From Poriferisodalis sp026713105 (GTDB lineage Bacteria > Actinomycetota > Acidimicrobiia > Acidimicrobiales > Poriferisodalaceae), in the NCBI GenBank assembly GCA_965115995.1, contig OZ220472.1, positions 1,054,001 through 1,118,000 of the forward strand: a DNA stretch of 64,000 nucleotides, in the 5' to 3' direction. Below the pieces are notes generated by a model, which was given only the letters and a program-made list of their open reading frames with translations, was not told where the DNA came from and ran no database searches. Made by a program: the position numbers and the translations under genes. Positions 1-6,985 of the stretch are shown in pieces (within the stretch, counting starts at the first letter, position 1; every line of letters starts with the position of its first letter).

Positions 1-481
1 CCGGTTTGCTTCGACGATCCCAGCCGATCTGTTCCATGCCGTAGAACAACTCGACGCGAAAGCCGTCCGGGTCGAACGTGTAGTTCGCCCAATTGCTGCC
101 TGGAAAGTCTCGCCCGTACCGCCACGTACCCGTGCCGAGGCGTTCGAAGTAGTCGTGACCATCGGCGACCTCTTGGAGGGTTCCGACCTGGAACGACAGC
201 TGGTTGACCGTCATGCCCTTCTGAAAATCCGGGTCGTCCTTCTCGAGCATTGCGTCGATGAAGACGAGCGAGTGATGGTCGGATCCCACGGAGGTGAAGT
301 GGCCGACTTCTTTGGGAATGTCCGGGAACCGCAATGAGTCGCTGTGGCGGAGGCCGAGGTTGTCGGTCCAGAACGCGAGCGCGCTGTCGATGTCGGGGAT
401 CGTGAGGCCGAGGTGGCCGAATCGCTGAATCTTGAAGGGGCGGTCGTGTGCTGTGCCGCCAACGTGGAATGTCTCTGTCAT
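1..481 (-). CDS. VOC-family (glyoxalase/extradiol dioxygenase-like) protein, C-terminus off the left edge
   Basis: The frame is open from an ATG at 481 to the left edge (160 codons seen). The protein begins MTETFHVGGTAHDRP and then shows one vicinal-oxygen-chelate module. A metal-type His lies in FGHLGLTIPD (His23) and the matching Glu in PDGFRVELFYG (Glu144). A further His-rich turn, GSDHHSLVF, lies near residues 67-74. This is the usual layout of ring-cleavage dioxygenase or glyoxalase-like enzymes; the substrate cannot be read from the sequence. It lies downstream of a BVMO gene on the same strand. A module of about 165-180 residues would end just past the edge, so only a few residues may be missing. 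Confidence 0.8.
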   Translation of the reverse strand, partial: MTETFHVGGTAHDRPFKIQRFGHLGLTIPDIDSALAFWTDNLGLRHSDSLRFPDIPKEVGHFTSVGSDHHSLVFIDAMLEKDDPDFQKGMTVNQLSFQVGTLQEVADGHDYFERLGTGTWRYGRDFPGSNWANYTFDPDGFRVELFYGMEQIGWDRRSKP

Positions 482-502
482 TGAAAAGTCCCCCTATGTT
501 GT

Positions 503-610
503 CTACAGGTGCTCGGACGGCACGACGTCGAGGCCGTTCGCCATGAAGTTCATGTGGAGCTCAGCGAATTCGCCCGGCCGCTCGTACGTGCTATTTGGGC
601 CGTGGCGCAT
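503..610 (-). pseudogene. C-terminal remnant of an alpha/beta hydrolase (35 codons)
   Basis: A 35-codon frame with ATG at 610 and TAG at 503-505 begins MRHGPNSTYERPGEFAELH. This resembles the C-terminal catalytic-His segment of alpha/beta hydrolases (His, then ERPxEF, then a final amphipathic helix). The rest of a hydrolase cannot fit, because the BVMO stop codon lies only 44 bp upstream. I therefore read it as the surviving 3' end of a deleted hydrolase gene. A genuine short peptide is possible but less likely. It sits directly upstream of the VOC gene. Confidence 0.4.
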
Positions 611-622
611 TATGCATAATGC
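607..622. promoter_or_regulatory. Perfect 16-bp palindrome, candidate operator
   Basis: GCATTATGCATAATGC reads the same on both strands. It lies between the BVMO stop and the VOC gene and includes the ATG of the hydrolase remnant. It is AT-rich in a GC-rich setting and fits the size of a MarR, TetR or GntR site. Alternatively it marks the deletion joint that truncated the hydrolase. Confidence 0.4.
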
Positions 623-653
623 GTTCTCTGCTCAGGTTGTGTCAAGGCGGGCG

Positions 654-2123
654 TCAGCTCACGTCGAACGCATCGAGGTGAAGGTCGCGCATCTCGCGAC
701 GGAAGCGGGCCCAGCTGCCGGGGTAGAACGGCAGGATGCGACCGTTGCGGTCGCGGTACCAGCCGGGGCAGTCGCCCGCCCAACTCATCTCCTGCAGCTC
801 CGCTTGGGTGGCTTCGGCCCATTCGTGGGTGGCGTCTCGGCGAGCCTCGATGGCGCTCGCGCCGCGGGCGAGCAGGTGTTGGATCCAGCGGCCGATGTAG
901 TTGGTGGCGACCTCGGCCGTCATGAACACCGGAGCATGGCCTGGGGATCCGTTGACACCAGCGACCGTGAACCAATTCGGGAAGCCCGGGATGGCGACGC
1001 CCCGGAATGCCTCGGGCGCCCGAGCGAACGCTGTCCGCAGGTCGAGGCCCTCGCGCCCGTAGATCTCCAGCGCAGGCCCGCCATCGGCGCGGCCACCCAG
1101 CTTGTACCCGGTGCAGAAGATGATGACGTCGACATCGACCTCGGTGCCGTCGGCGCTGACCACGCCGCTCGGGGTCAGCGCGGTCACGCCGTGCGGAACG
1201 AGCGTCACGTGGTCCAGCGCCAGGGCGGGGTAGTAGTCGTCGGAGACGAGGATGCGTTTGCACCCCGGCTCGAAGGTGGGTGTCAGTGCGGCGATCATGT
1301 CCGGATCGGAGATCGCAGCGCGCATCTGGTCCATGACCTCAGCGCGCAGCTCCTCGATGGCGTCGGTCTTCTTTTCGAACGCCTGTTGCCACAGCATGCT
1401 GTCGCGGTACTGCTGGCGACGAGCGCGGTGCCAACCCTCCTCGGTGGCGAGCTCTGCCTTCTCCTCATCGGTGTAGTAGCGGTTGCGGCGAGGGCGAACC
1501 CAGTTGGGCGTGCGCGAATACACGAAGACCTCGGTCGCGTCCTTCGCCACCTCGGGAACGACCTGAACCGCGGCCGCCGCGCTGCCCACCACCGCGACCC
1601 GACGCCCGGCGAGATCGACGTCGTGGCGCCACGACCCGGCGTGCCACACCAGGCCTTCGAAGGAGTCGAAGCCGTCAAGGGTGGGGTAGTGGGGTTCGGT
1701 GAGGCCACCAGTGGCTGAGACGACGAAGCGGTGGCGGAGTCGTTCGCCATCTGCCAACTGGAGTTCCCAGCAGGCGTCGTCAGGCTGCCACGATGCCCGG
1801 TCCACGGTGGTGTTGAGCCGGATGTGGTCGGCGATGCCGTACTTGTCGGCGCACGACCGGATGTAGGCCTGGATCTCGGGTTGGCCCGAGAACACCATCG
1901 AGAAGTCGGGGTTGGGCTCAAAGGTGTAGCAGTAGATGTGCGACGGGATGTCGCAGTGCAGTCCGGGGTAGGTGTTGCGCAGCCACGTCCCGCCGACATC
2001 GGACTGCTTCTCGTAGACGACGAAGTCGTCGATGCCCGCACGCTTGAGCTCGATGCCCATCACCACGCCGCTGAGGCCCGCGCCCAAGATCCCGACTAAG
2101 AGGCCGCGCCAATAGGCGACCAT
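654..2123 (-). CDS. Baeyer-Villiger-type flavin monooxygenase with N-terminus rewritten by an IS insertion
   Basis: FAD- and NADPH-dependent monooxygenase of the BVMO class, which inserts oxygen next to a ketone. The current frame has 489 codons. The FAD-binding GAGLSG lies at residues 14-19, GGTW at 44-47, the BVMO fingerprint F155-E-G-LVW-H161-AGS-W165, and the second Rossmann turn near 180 (VVGSAAAAVQ). The first eight residues are encoded by the terminal inverted repeat of the IS element that begins at 2100. Rejoining the sequence across the IS gives an original start MALVGILGAG at 3076 (see the severed-start feature). ATG 2123 inside the IS end restores an in-frame start by chance, but the native promoter is now about 1 kb away. 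Expression is uncertain. Confidence 0.85.
   Translation of the reverse strand: MVAYWRGLLVGILGAGLSGVVMGIELKRAGIDDFVVYEKQSDVGGTWLRNTYPGLHCDIPSHIYCYTFEPNPDFSMVFSGQPEIQAYIRSCADKYGIADHIRLNTTVDRASWQPDDACWELQLADGERLRHRFVVSATGGLTEPHYPTLDGFDSFEGLVWHAGSWRHDVDLAGRRVAVVGSAAAAVQVVPEVAKDATEVFVYSRTPNWVRPRRNRYYTDEEKAELATEEGWHRARRQQYRDSMLWQQAFEKKTDAIEELRAEVMDQMRAAISDPDMIAALTPTFEPGCKRILVSDDYYPALALDHVTLVPHGVTALTPSGVVSADGTEVDVDVIIFCTGYKLGGRADGGPALEIYGREGLDLRTAFARAPEAFRGVAIPGFPNWFTVAGVNGSPGHAPVFMTAEVATNYIGRWIQHLLARGASAIEARRDATHEWAEATQAELQEMSWAGDCPGWYRDRNGRILPFYPGSWARFRREMRDLHLDAFDVS
2097..2099. repeat. Left copy of the 3-bp target-site duplication (TAA)
   Basis: TAA directly precedes the left inverted repeat and recurs at 3068-3070 directly after the right inverted repeat. 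A 3-bp TNA duplication fits IS5-family elements of the IS1031 type. Confidence 0.75.
2100..2116 (+). repeat. Left terminal inverted repeat of the IS
   Basis: GAGGCCGCGCCAATAGG; 15 of 17 positions match the right end in inverse orientation. Confidence 0.85.
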
Positions 2124-2149
2124 CCACCAGTCGTCGGGTTGGGCTCGCT

Positions 2150-3046
2150 GTGATGCGGGCTGCTTTCCGAACCGACGACTGGCGGAGGTGCCTGCTCATC
2201 ATGCGCGCTTTGGCGAAGGCTGTGGTGGATGTGATCTGGGCGGCGGTGGAGCCGCGGTTGCCTCGGGCACCGGATCGGCACCCGCTGGGCTGCCACCGTC
2301 CGCGCGTCAGCGACCGGTTGTGCTTGCAGGGGATCGTGTGGCGGCTGGCGCTGGGCTGTTCGTGGGTGTCGGTGGAGACCTTGTTGGACAACCAAGTGTC
2401 GGACACGACGCTGCGCCGCAGACGCGACGAGTGGGTCGCGGCGGGTGTGTTCGACGCCGTTGCCGCGGAGGCGCTCGCCGCCTGGGACCGCATCATGGGT
2501 CTGCGGCTGCCCGATGTGTGCATCGACGGATCGATCCACAAGGCCCCTTGCGGCGGCCCTGGAACCGGCAAAAGCCCTGTTGACAGGCGCAAACTGGGCT
2601 GGAAGTTGTCCGTAGCGGTCGACGGGGCGGGCATCCCGGTCGCGTGGGCCGCAGACGGCGCGAACCGCAACGACATCATGCTGTTTGGCCCCACCGTGGA
2701 CCAGATCGTCGAACGCGGCCTGCACCACGACATCGACACCTTGCACCTCGACCGCGGCTACTGGGGCGCCCGCGTCGACCACGCAGCAGCCGCGGCGGGC
2801 ATCACCGACTTGGTGAGGCCCCCCAAGCGCAAACCCGGCCACGACCGCCCCGCCGAACCCGTCCAAACACCGCTGGGGCTGCGCTGGCGAGTCGAGCGCG
2901 CCAACTCATGGCTGTCCAGCTACGGGCAACTACGACGCAACACCGACCGAAAACCCGAGCACCGCCTCGCACAGACCGCCCTCGCCGTCTCCTTGATCAT
3001 CACCATCAAGCTCATCGACCACCGAGACCGCTGGGACCCCCACTGA
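2150..3046 (+). CDS. IS5-family-like DDE transposase
   Basis: Transposase of the IS element, about 298 residues (GTG 2150 or ATG 2153; ATG 2201 is also possible). It has an N-terminal helical DNA-binding region (residues 1-110, with IVWRLALGCSW and LRRRRDEWVAAGVFD). The catalytic domain has the first Asp in VCIDGSIHKAP, the GP-rich linker GPGTGKSPVDRRKLGWK, the second Asp in LHLDRGYWGA and the Glu in RVERANSWLSSYGQLRRN. These match the DDE signature of IS4/IS5-group enzymes. The frame is intact, with no programmed frameshift needed. Confidence 0.92.
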   Translation: MMRAAFRTDDWRRCLLIMRALAKAVVDVIWAAVEPRLPRAPDRHPLGCHRPRVSDRLCLQGIVWRLALGCSWVSVETLLDNQVSDTTLRRRRDEWVAAGVFDAVAAEALAAWDRIMGLRLPDVCIDGSIHKAPCGGPGTGKSPVDRRKLGWKLSVAVDGAGIPVAWAADGANRNDIMLFGPTVDQIVERGLHHDIDTLHLDRGYWGARVDHAAAAAGITDLVRPPKRKPGHDRPAEPVQTPLGLRWRVERANSWLSSYGQLRRNTDRKPEHRLAQTALAVSLIITIKLIDHRDRWDPH

Positions 3047-3050
3047 CCCA

Positions 3051-3067
3051 CCTATTGGCGCATCCTC
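3051..3067 (-). repeat. Right terminal inverted repeat of the IS
   Basis: CCTATTGGCGCATCCTC, inverse of the left end with two mismatches; followed directly by TAA at 3068-3070. Confidence 0.85.
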
Positions 3068-3076
3068 TAAGGCCAT
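3068..3076 (-). pseudogene. Severed original start of the BVMO gene
   Basis: On the minus strand these nine bases read ATG GCC TTA. If the IS and one TAA copy are removed, TTA joins GTC GGG ATC TTG GGC at 2096 leftwards and gives MALVGILGAGLSG. That is a textbook start for a FAD-binding monooxygenase. The native BVMO promoter therefore lay in the short space to the acyl-CoA dehydrogenase start at 3136, as a divergent promoter pair. The right TAA duplication is 3068-3070. Confidence 0.75.
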
Positions 3077-3135
3077 GGCAGTAGTGTCGCAGCGGAGGCT
3101 CGCCCCATCGCCGATCTCGACGGACAGGCTCGAAC

Positions 3136-4341
3136 ATGACGGTCTACGACGACGCGCACGAGTGGTACTCGACTCACTGGGATGCCGAGATGCCCGTGGG
3201 GGACTGGTGGCGGCTCATCTCCGAGTCCGGATGGGGCTATCCGTTCTGGCCGGCCGATCGGTTCGGTCGCGGCCTCAGCCACGTCGAAGCGTTGGAAGCC
3301 GATCGCGCCCGAGATGACGTCGGCGCGTTCGGGCCTCCAAACGGGGTGTCGGTGACGCTGGTGGCGCCCACGCTGTTCGAACACGGCCCCAGCCTGCTCC
3401 TCGATCGCTACCTGCCGAAGATCGCCACAGGCGAAGAGCTCTGGTGCCAGCTCTTCTCCGAGCCCGGCGCCGGATCGGACCTCGCAGGGCTGCGCACCAC
3501 CGCCGAGCGCGATGGTGACGAGTGGATTGTCAACGGCCAGAAGGTCTGGACCACCGCCGGTCACACGGCCGATCGAGCCGTCGTGATGGCGCGCACCGAC
3601 CCCGACGTGACCAAGCACCAGGGCATCTCGTTCTTCTGCGTCGACATGGACCAGCCCGGCGTCGAGGTTCGCCCCTTGCGGGACATGACCGGTGATTGCG
3701 AGTTCAACGAGGTCTTCATGGACAACGCCCGCGTGCGTCACGACGATGCGATCGGCGGGCTGAACAACGGCTGGCGGGCGGCCATGACGATGCTGGCCGT
3801 CGAGCGCGATCTCGATGCGGTGGGCCACGACGGTGGCGGCGACGTCGTCAACGGAGTCGACCTCTCGGCGCCTGTCGGGGTGGTGCAGCGTAGGCAGGCC
3901 ACCAGCACCGGCATCTCGGGTTTCAGCTACACCACAGGAGCCGTGAAAGACCAAGTCGTCCGATCATTGCTCGAAGATGAAGATCGAACCGATCCGCTGC
4001 TGCGACAGGCGTTGGCCAAGGCGCACATCGATCGAGCTGTCCTGGACTGGAACGGCGCCAGAGAGGTGAATCCGTCGCTCGGCAAGCTCGGCAACTCGCT
4101 GTTGTGCCGCACCCTGCGCGATCTGGGCTTCTCCGGCAAAGGCATGCCCGCACAGCTCGGCCGCGAGGATCAGCCCGACGGCGGCCACTTCCTGAAGACG
4201 GCACTGTTCACCCAGGGCATGTCCATCGCCGGCGGTACCGACGAGATCCAGCGCAACCTCATCGGTGAGCGCGAGCTCGGTCTTCCCAAAGAGCCTGATC
4301 CAACTCGGGGTCTGGCGTTCAACGAACTCCCCGACCAGTAG
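3136..4341 (+). CDS. Acyl-CoA dehydrogenase
   Basis: FAD-dependent dehydrogenase introducing a double bond into an acyl-CoA thioester. It has 401 residues, normal for the family. The middle domain has the flavin-contacting segments WCQLFSEPGAGSDLAGL (near 105) and VNGQKVWTTAGHTADRAVVMART; the C-terminus carries GGTDEIQRNLIGERELGLPK. The N-terminus is slightly short (MTVYDDAHEWYSTHW), lacking part of the first helix. Its ribosome-binding site is weak. It lies 10 bp upstream of a SnoaL-like gene, so the two are probably co-transcribed. It was divergent to the BVMO gene before the IS insertion. Confidence 0.88.
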   Translation: MTVYDDAHEWYSTHWDAEMPVGDWWRLISESGWGYPFWPADRFGRGLSHVEALEADRARDDVGAFGPPNGVSVTLVAPTLFEHGPSLLLDRYLPKIATGEELWCQLFSEPGAGSDLAGLRTTAERDGDEWIVNGQKVWTTAGHTADRAVVMARTDPDVTKHQGISFFCVDMDQPGVEVRPLRDMTGDCEFNEVFMDNARVRHDDAIGGLNNGWRAAMTMLAVERDLDAVGHDGGGDVVNGVDLSAPVGVVQRRQATSTGISGFSYTTGAVKDQVVRSLLEDEDRTDPLLRQALAKAHIDRAVLDWNGAREVNPSLGKLGNSLLCRTLRDLGFSGKGMPAQLGREDQPDGGHFLKTALFTQGMSIAGGTDEIQRNLIGERELGLPKEPDPTRGLAFNELPDQ

Positions 4342-4350
4342 GAGAAGCCA

Positions 4351-4824
4351 ATGCCCTACACCGCACAACAACTGTCGGACCACCAGGACATCCGCGACGT
4401 CCTCCACTCGTACTGCCGCGCCATCGATGACAACCGTCCCGACGACGTGGTCGAGCTGTTCACCGATGACTGCGAGTACGACTACGGCGGCGAACTCGGG
4501 ACGTTCAACGACAAGGCGTACGCGTACAAGTTCTTCCGGTCCGGGACCGACAAGATCTACAAGCGGTCTGCGCACTACGTGAGCAACATCGAGATCAGCT
4601 TCACCGGCGAGGACTCGGCTGAGACGGTGACCTATGTCGACGCGTGGCACGAGTTCCACGAGGACATCGACAACGCGTGGTTCTTCGGGCGCTACGTCGA
4701 CTCGTTCGTGCGCACTGACGCGGGTTGGAGGATCGCCAAGCGCCAGGTGCTCACGATGGGTCAGGAAGAGTGGCCCCGCGAGGTCGACTACATGGCGCGC
4801 CACGTGTTGCCACCTCGCCGCTGA
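4351..4824 (+). CDS. SnoaL-like / NTF2-fold protein
   Basis: 157 residues with the cone-shaped NTF2-like pattern: an N-terminal helix pair (LSDHQDIRDVLHSYCRAIDD), then VVELFTDDCEYDYGG, then alternating strands ending GWRIAKRQVLTMGQ. Such proteins act as small isomerases, hydratases or hydroxysteroid-modifying enzymes, or as the small subunit of ring-hydroxylating enzymes. The substrate is unknown. A ribosome-binding site (AGGAG) lies just before the ATG. It follows the acyl-CoA dehydrogenase by 9 bp, which suggests a role in the same degradative step. Confidence 0.75.
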   Translation: MPYTAQQLSDHQDIRDVLHSYCRAIDDNRPDDVVELFTDDCEYDYGGELGTFNDKAYAYKFFRSGTDKIYKRSAHYVSNIEISFTGEDSAETVTYVDAWHEFHEDIDNAWFFGRYVDSFVRTDAGWRIAKRQVLTMGQEEWPREVDYMARHVLPPRR

Positions 4825-4846
4825 GGTTCACTCGCCGCCGCTCCGG

Positions 4847-6070
4847 TCAGCTGACGCCTGGCGGCACGTTGTCGATCATCACGCCGGTGTCGTGCAACTT
4901 GTCGATCTGTTCGTCAGACAGCCCCAGCTCAGCCAGGACCTCGCGGTTGTGCTCGCCCTGGAACGGTGCCAAACCGGCAGGGGGAAGCTCGCCCGCGCTG
5001 AACTTCCAGGGAGGCGATGGGACGCGAGCGGTGCCCCCGGCACGATCGTCGACCTCGCGGATGGCGCCACGCTCGGTGGCCCACTCGGACTCGGCGATCT
5101 CGGTCACCGTGCGGATGGTGCCCACCGCCAGCCCAGCCTCACTGACCTGGGCCTCGAGCTCTTCGATGGTGCGAAACGTCAGCACCCAATCGCGGATCTC
5201 GGCATGCAGCTCGGCCCAGTTCTCGCGCCGGAAATCCGGCGTGATGAACCGGATGTCGAGCAGCAGGTCGTTGCGGCGCATCATGGCGCAATAGCGCTGG
5301 AACACGAACGTGGCGACGGGGCTGGCCGCGATGGTGATGAGCTGGCCGTCGGGGAGCTCGAACACCGGCGATTCAGGAGCGCTGAGGGCCAGCGGTTCGC
5401 CTTCGACGTCGATGTCCGACAACTCGTAGCTCACGCGGTCGTTGACAGCGAGCATCGAGTGCACCATGGCCACGTCGACGTGTTGCCCTTCGCCGGTGCG
5501 GTCGCGGTGCGCCAGCGCGGCCAGCGTGGCGATCACGCCCTGGAGGCCGGTGTAGACGTCGGCGTGGTTGTACGCGTCGTTCTCGACCGAGGTCAACGTG
5601 TCGCCATAGTGGCGCGAGATGATTTCTGTGAACCCCGACTCGGCCTGCACCGTCGGGGCGAACGCCGGCCGGCTGCGCCACGGACCGGTCTGGCCGTATC
5701 CGCTGATCGACACCATGATCAGCGTCGGGTTGACGGCGAGAAGATCCTGGTATCCGAGGCCAAAGCCGTCGAGCGTGCCGGGCCGGAAGTTCTCCACCAC
5801 GATGTCGGCTTCGGCCACCAGCTGGCGCACGATGTCCTGGGCTTCGACGAAGTTGAGGTCGAAGCTGATGGCGCGCTTGCCGCTGTTCTGCTGGGCGAAG
5901 TAGAGCGACATCGGTCCGACGTGAGGCTGGCCACTTCGGCCCGTGTCCGGTGCGGGGGGCTCGATCTTGACTACCGATGCGCCCAGGTCGCGCAATTGCT
6001 TGGTGCAATGGGGGCCGGCGAGCACCCGGGTGAAATCGACGATCTTGACGCCGTCCAGCGGGGCGGTCAT
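4847..6070 (-). CDS. CaiB/BaiF (family III) CoA-transferase
   Basis: Transfers CoA between an acyl-CoA and a free acid through an aspartyl-CoA intermediate. It has 407 residues from ATG 6070 (MTAPLDGVKIVDFTRVLAGP), the normal single-domain length. The expected catalytic Asp is present in YNHADVYTGLQGVIATLAAL. Longer upstream reading in this frame is antisense to the hydratase gene and was not used. The start overlaps the stop of the enoyl-CoA hydratase gene by 4 bp (ATGA), so the two are translationally coupled. Confidence 0.9.
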   Translation of the reverse strand: MTAPLDGVKIVDFTRVLAGPHCTKQLRDLGASVVKIEPPAPDTGRSGQPHVGPMSLYFAQQNSGKRAISFDLNFVEAQDIVRQLVAEADIVVENFRPGTLDGFGLGYQDLLAVNPTLIMVSISGYGQTGPWRSRPAFAPTVQAESGFTEIISRHYGDTLTSVENDAYNHADVYTGLQGVIATLAALAHRDRTGEGQHVDVAMVHSMLAVNDRVSYELSDIDVEGEPLALSAPESPVFELPDGQLITIAASPVATFVFQRYCAMMRRNDLLLDIRFITPDFRRENWAELHAEIRDWVLTFRTIEELEAQVSEAGLAVGTIRTVTEIAESEWATERGAIREVDDRAGGTARVPSPPWKFSAGELPPAGLAPFQGEHNREVLAELGLSDEQIDKLHDTGVMIDNVPPGVS

Positions 6071-6837
6071 CGGCCCTGGAAGATCGCGGTGCCGGGACCG
6101 GTCTCGGCGTAGGCGGTCATACCGGCCTGGAGGTCTTGCGAGGCCCACACGGGCTTTGCAGCCTCGTCCTGGACCCCATCGGCGGCTCGCACACCCTCGC
6201 TGGTGGTGATGGCAGCCAGGCGTTTGATGGCGGCGTAGGAGACGTTCGGGCCCGTCGCCAACTGGCGGGCCCACGACAGTGACGCATTCCCCAGCTCGTC
6301 GTCGGCCACCACGACGTTCACGATGCCCCACTTCTCGAGCAGCACAGGATCGTGGCGTCGAGCGAACATTGCGATCTCTTTGCCGCGGCTCGCGCCGGCT
6401 CGATCCACGACGCGTTGCACTCCGCCGAGCAACGGCATCAGGCCGAGGGTGGCTTCCACGAGTCCGAGTCGGGCCGAGGCGCCGCAGATGATGAAATCGC
6501 AGGCCAAGGCGACCTCGAATCCGCCACCGAGCGCGAGGCCGTGGACGGCGGCGATGGTGGGAAGGGGCACGCCCTCGAGTCGTTCGAGGACGGCGGCCGC
6601 GTCCTGGGAGCGGCCATCTTCGGATCCGAACCCGTCGACGTCGGCTCCGGCCGAGAAGTGCTTCATATCGCTGCGGAGCAGGATCGCGCGGCCGCCGGCG
6701 TCTGCTGCGCTCTCGAAGGCCCCGATCAGCTGGTCGATGAAGGCGCCGTTGAGCAGGTTGTGCGGTGGCTTGGCCATCGTGACCACCGCGACGGCGCCGT
6801 CTATCTCGAGCCGGACATGGTCGGAGGTGTCGGACAT
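6067..6837 (-). CDS. Enoyl-CoA hydratase/isomerase family protein
   Basis: 256 residues of crotonase fold. The oxyanion-hole segments are HFSAGADVDGF (about residues 60-70) and AAVHGLALGGGFEVALACD (about 97-115). The segment LGLVEATLGLMPLLGG carries one candidate active-site Glu. It hydrates or isomerises an enoyl-CoA in beta-oxidation. It is the first gene of a two-gene unit with the CoA-transferase, divergent from the acyl-CoA dehydrogenase pair that starts at 6986. Confidence 0.87.
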   Translation of the reverse strand: MSDTSDHVRLEIDGAVAVVTMAKPPHNLLNGAFIDQLIGAFESAADAGGRAILLRSDMKHFSAGADVDGFGSEDGRSQDAAAVLERLEGVPLPTIAAVHGLALGGGFEVALACDFIICGASARLGLVEATLGLMPLLGGVQRVVDRAGASRGKEIAMFARRHDPVLLEKWGIVNVVVADDELGNASLSWARQLATGPNVSYAAIKRLAAITTSEGVRAADGVQDEAAKPVWASQDLQAGMTAYAETGPGTAIFQGR

Positions 6838-6922
6838 GAGCCAAGTTTGCCCGGCGCGCGGCTGTGTGGCGCCCGGAAAGTCGGTCGTGGCTGCTCAGGC
6901 GGCACACCTCATGCTGTAGTAA

Positions 6923-6939
6923 CGCGTGAGGTCCACGCG
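6923..6939. promoter_or_regulatory. Inverted repeat CGCGTG-N5-CACGCG, candidate operator
   Basis: Perfect 6-bp arms (6923-6928 and 6934-6939) with a 5-bp spacer. The site lies in the divergent space between the hydratase/CoA-transferase unit and the dehydrogenase/Rieske unit. Its geometry fits a TetR-type repressor of both units; no regulator gene lies beside it. Confidence 0.35.
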
Positions 6940-6985
6940 CAGTCTCCAGGAAAGATGGGGCCCGCGATCACTGAGGAGGAACGGG

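Larger units (their letters stand above)
2100..3067 (+). mobile_element. 968-bp IS5-family-like insertion sequence
   Basis: The element is bounded by 17-bp inverted repeats with two mismatches: GAGGCCGCGCCAATAGG at 2100-2116, and the complement of GAGGATGCGCCAATAGG at 3051-3067. It is flanked by a TAA duplication and carries a single DDE transposase gene filling almost its whole length. It was inserted at codon 3 of the BVMO gene, between the BVMO start codon and the rest of that gene. Both ends and the transposase are intact, so it may still be mobile. Confidence 0.88.

Noticed and set aside
432..1718. Long plus-strand open frame (428 codons) opposite the BVMO gene
   Set aside because: It is antisense to a clear BVMO with FAD and fingerprint motifs. 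It is Val/Ala/Arg-rich with no family resemblance, typical of a shadow frame in GC-rich DNA.
2098..2099. Two-bp TA target duplication for the IS
   Set aside because: TAA on both sides is directly repeated and restoring a single TAA exactly repairs the BVMO reading frame, so the 3-bp duplication is better supported.
4634..6112. 492-codon plus-strand frame opposite the CoA-transferase
   Set aside because: Antisense shadow; begins inside the SnoaL-like gene and shows no domain.
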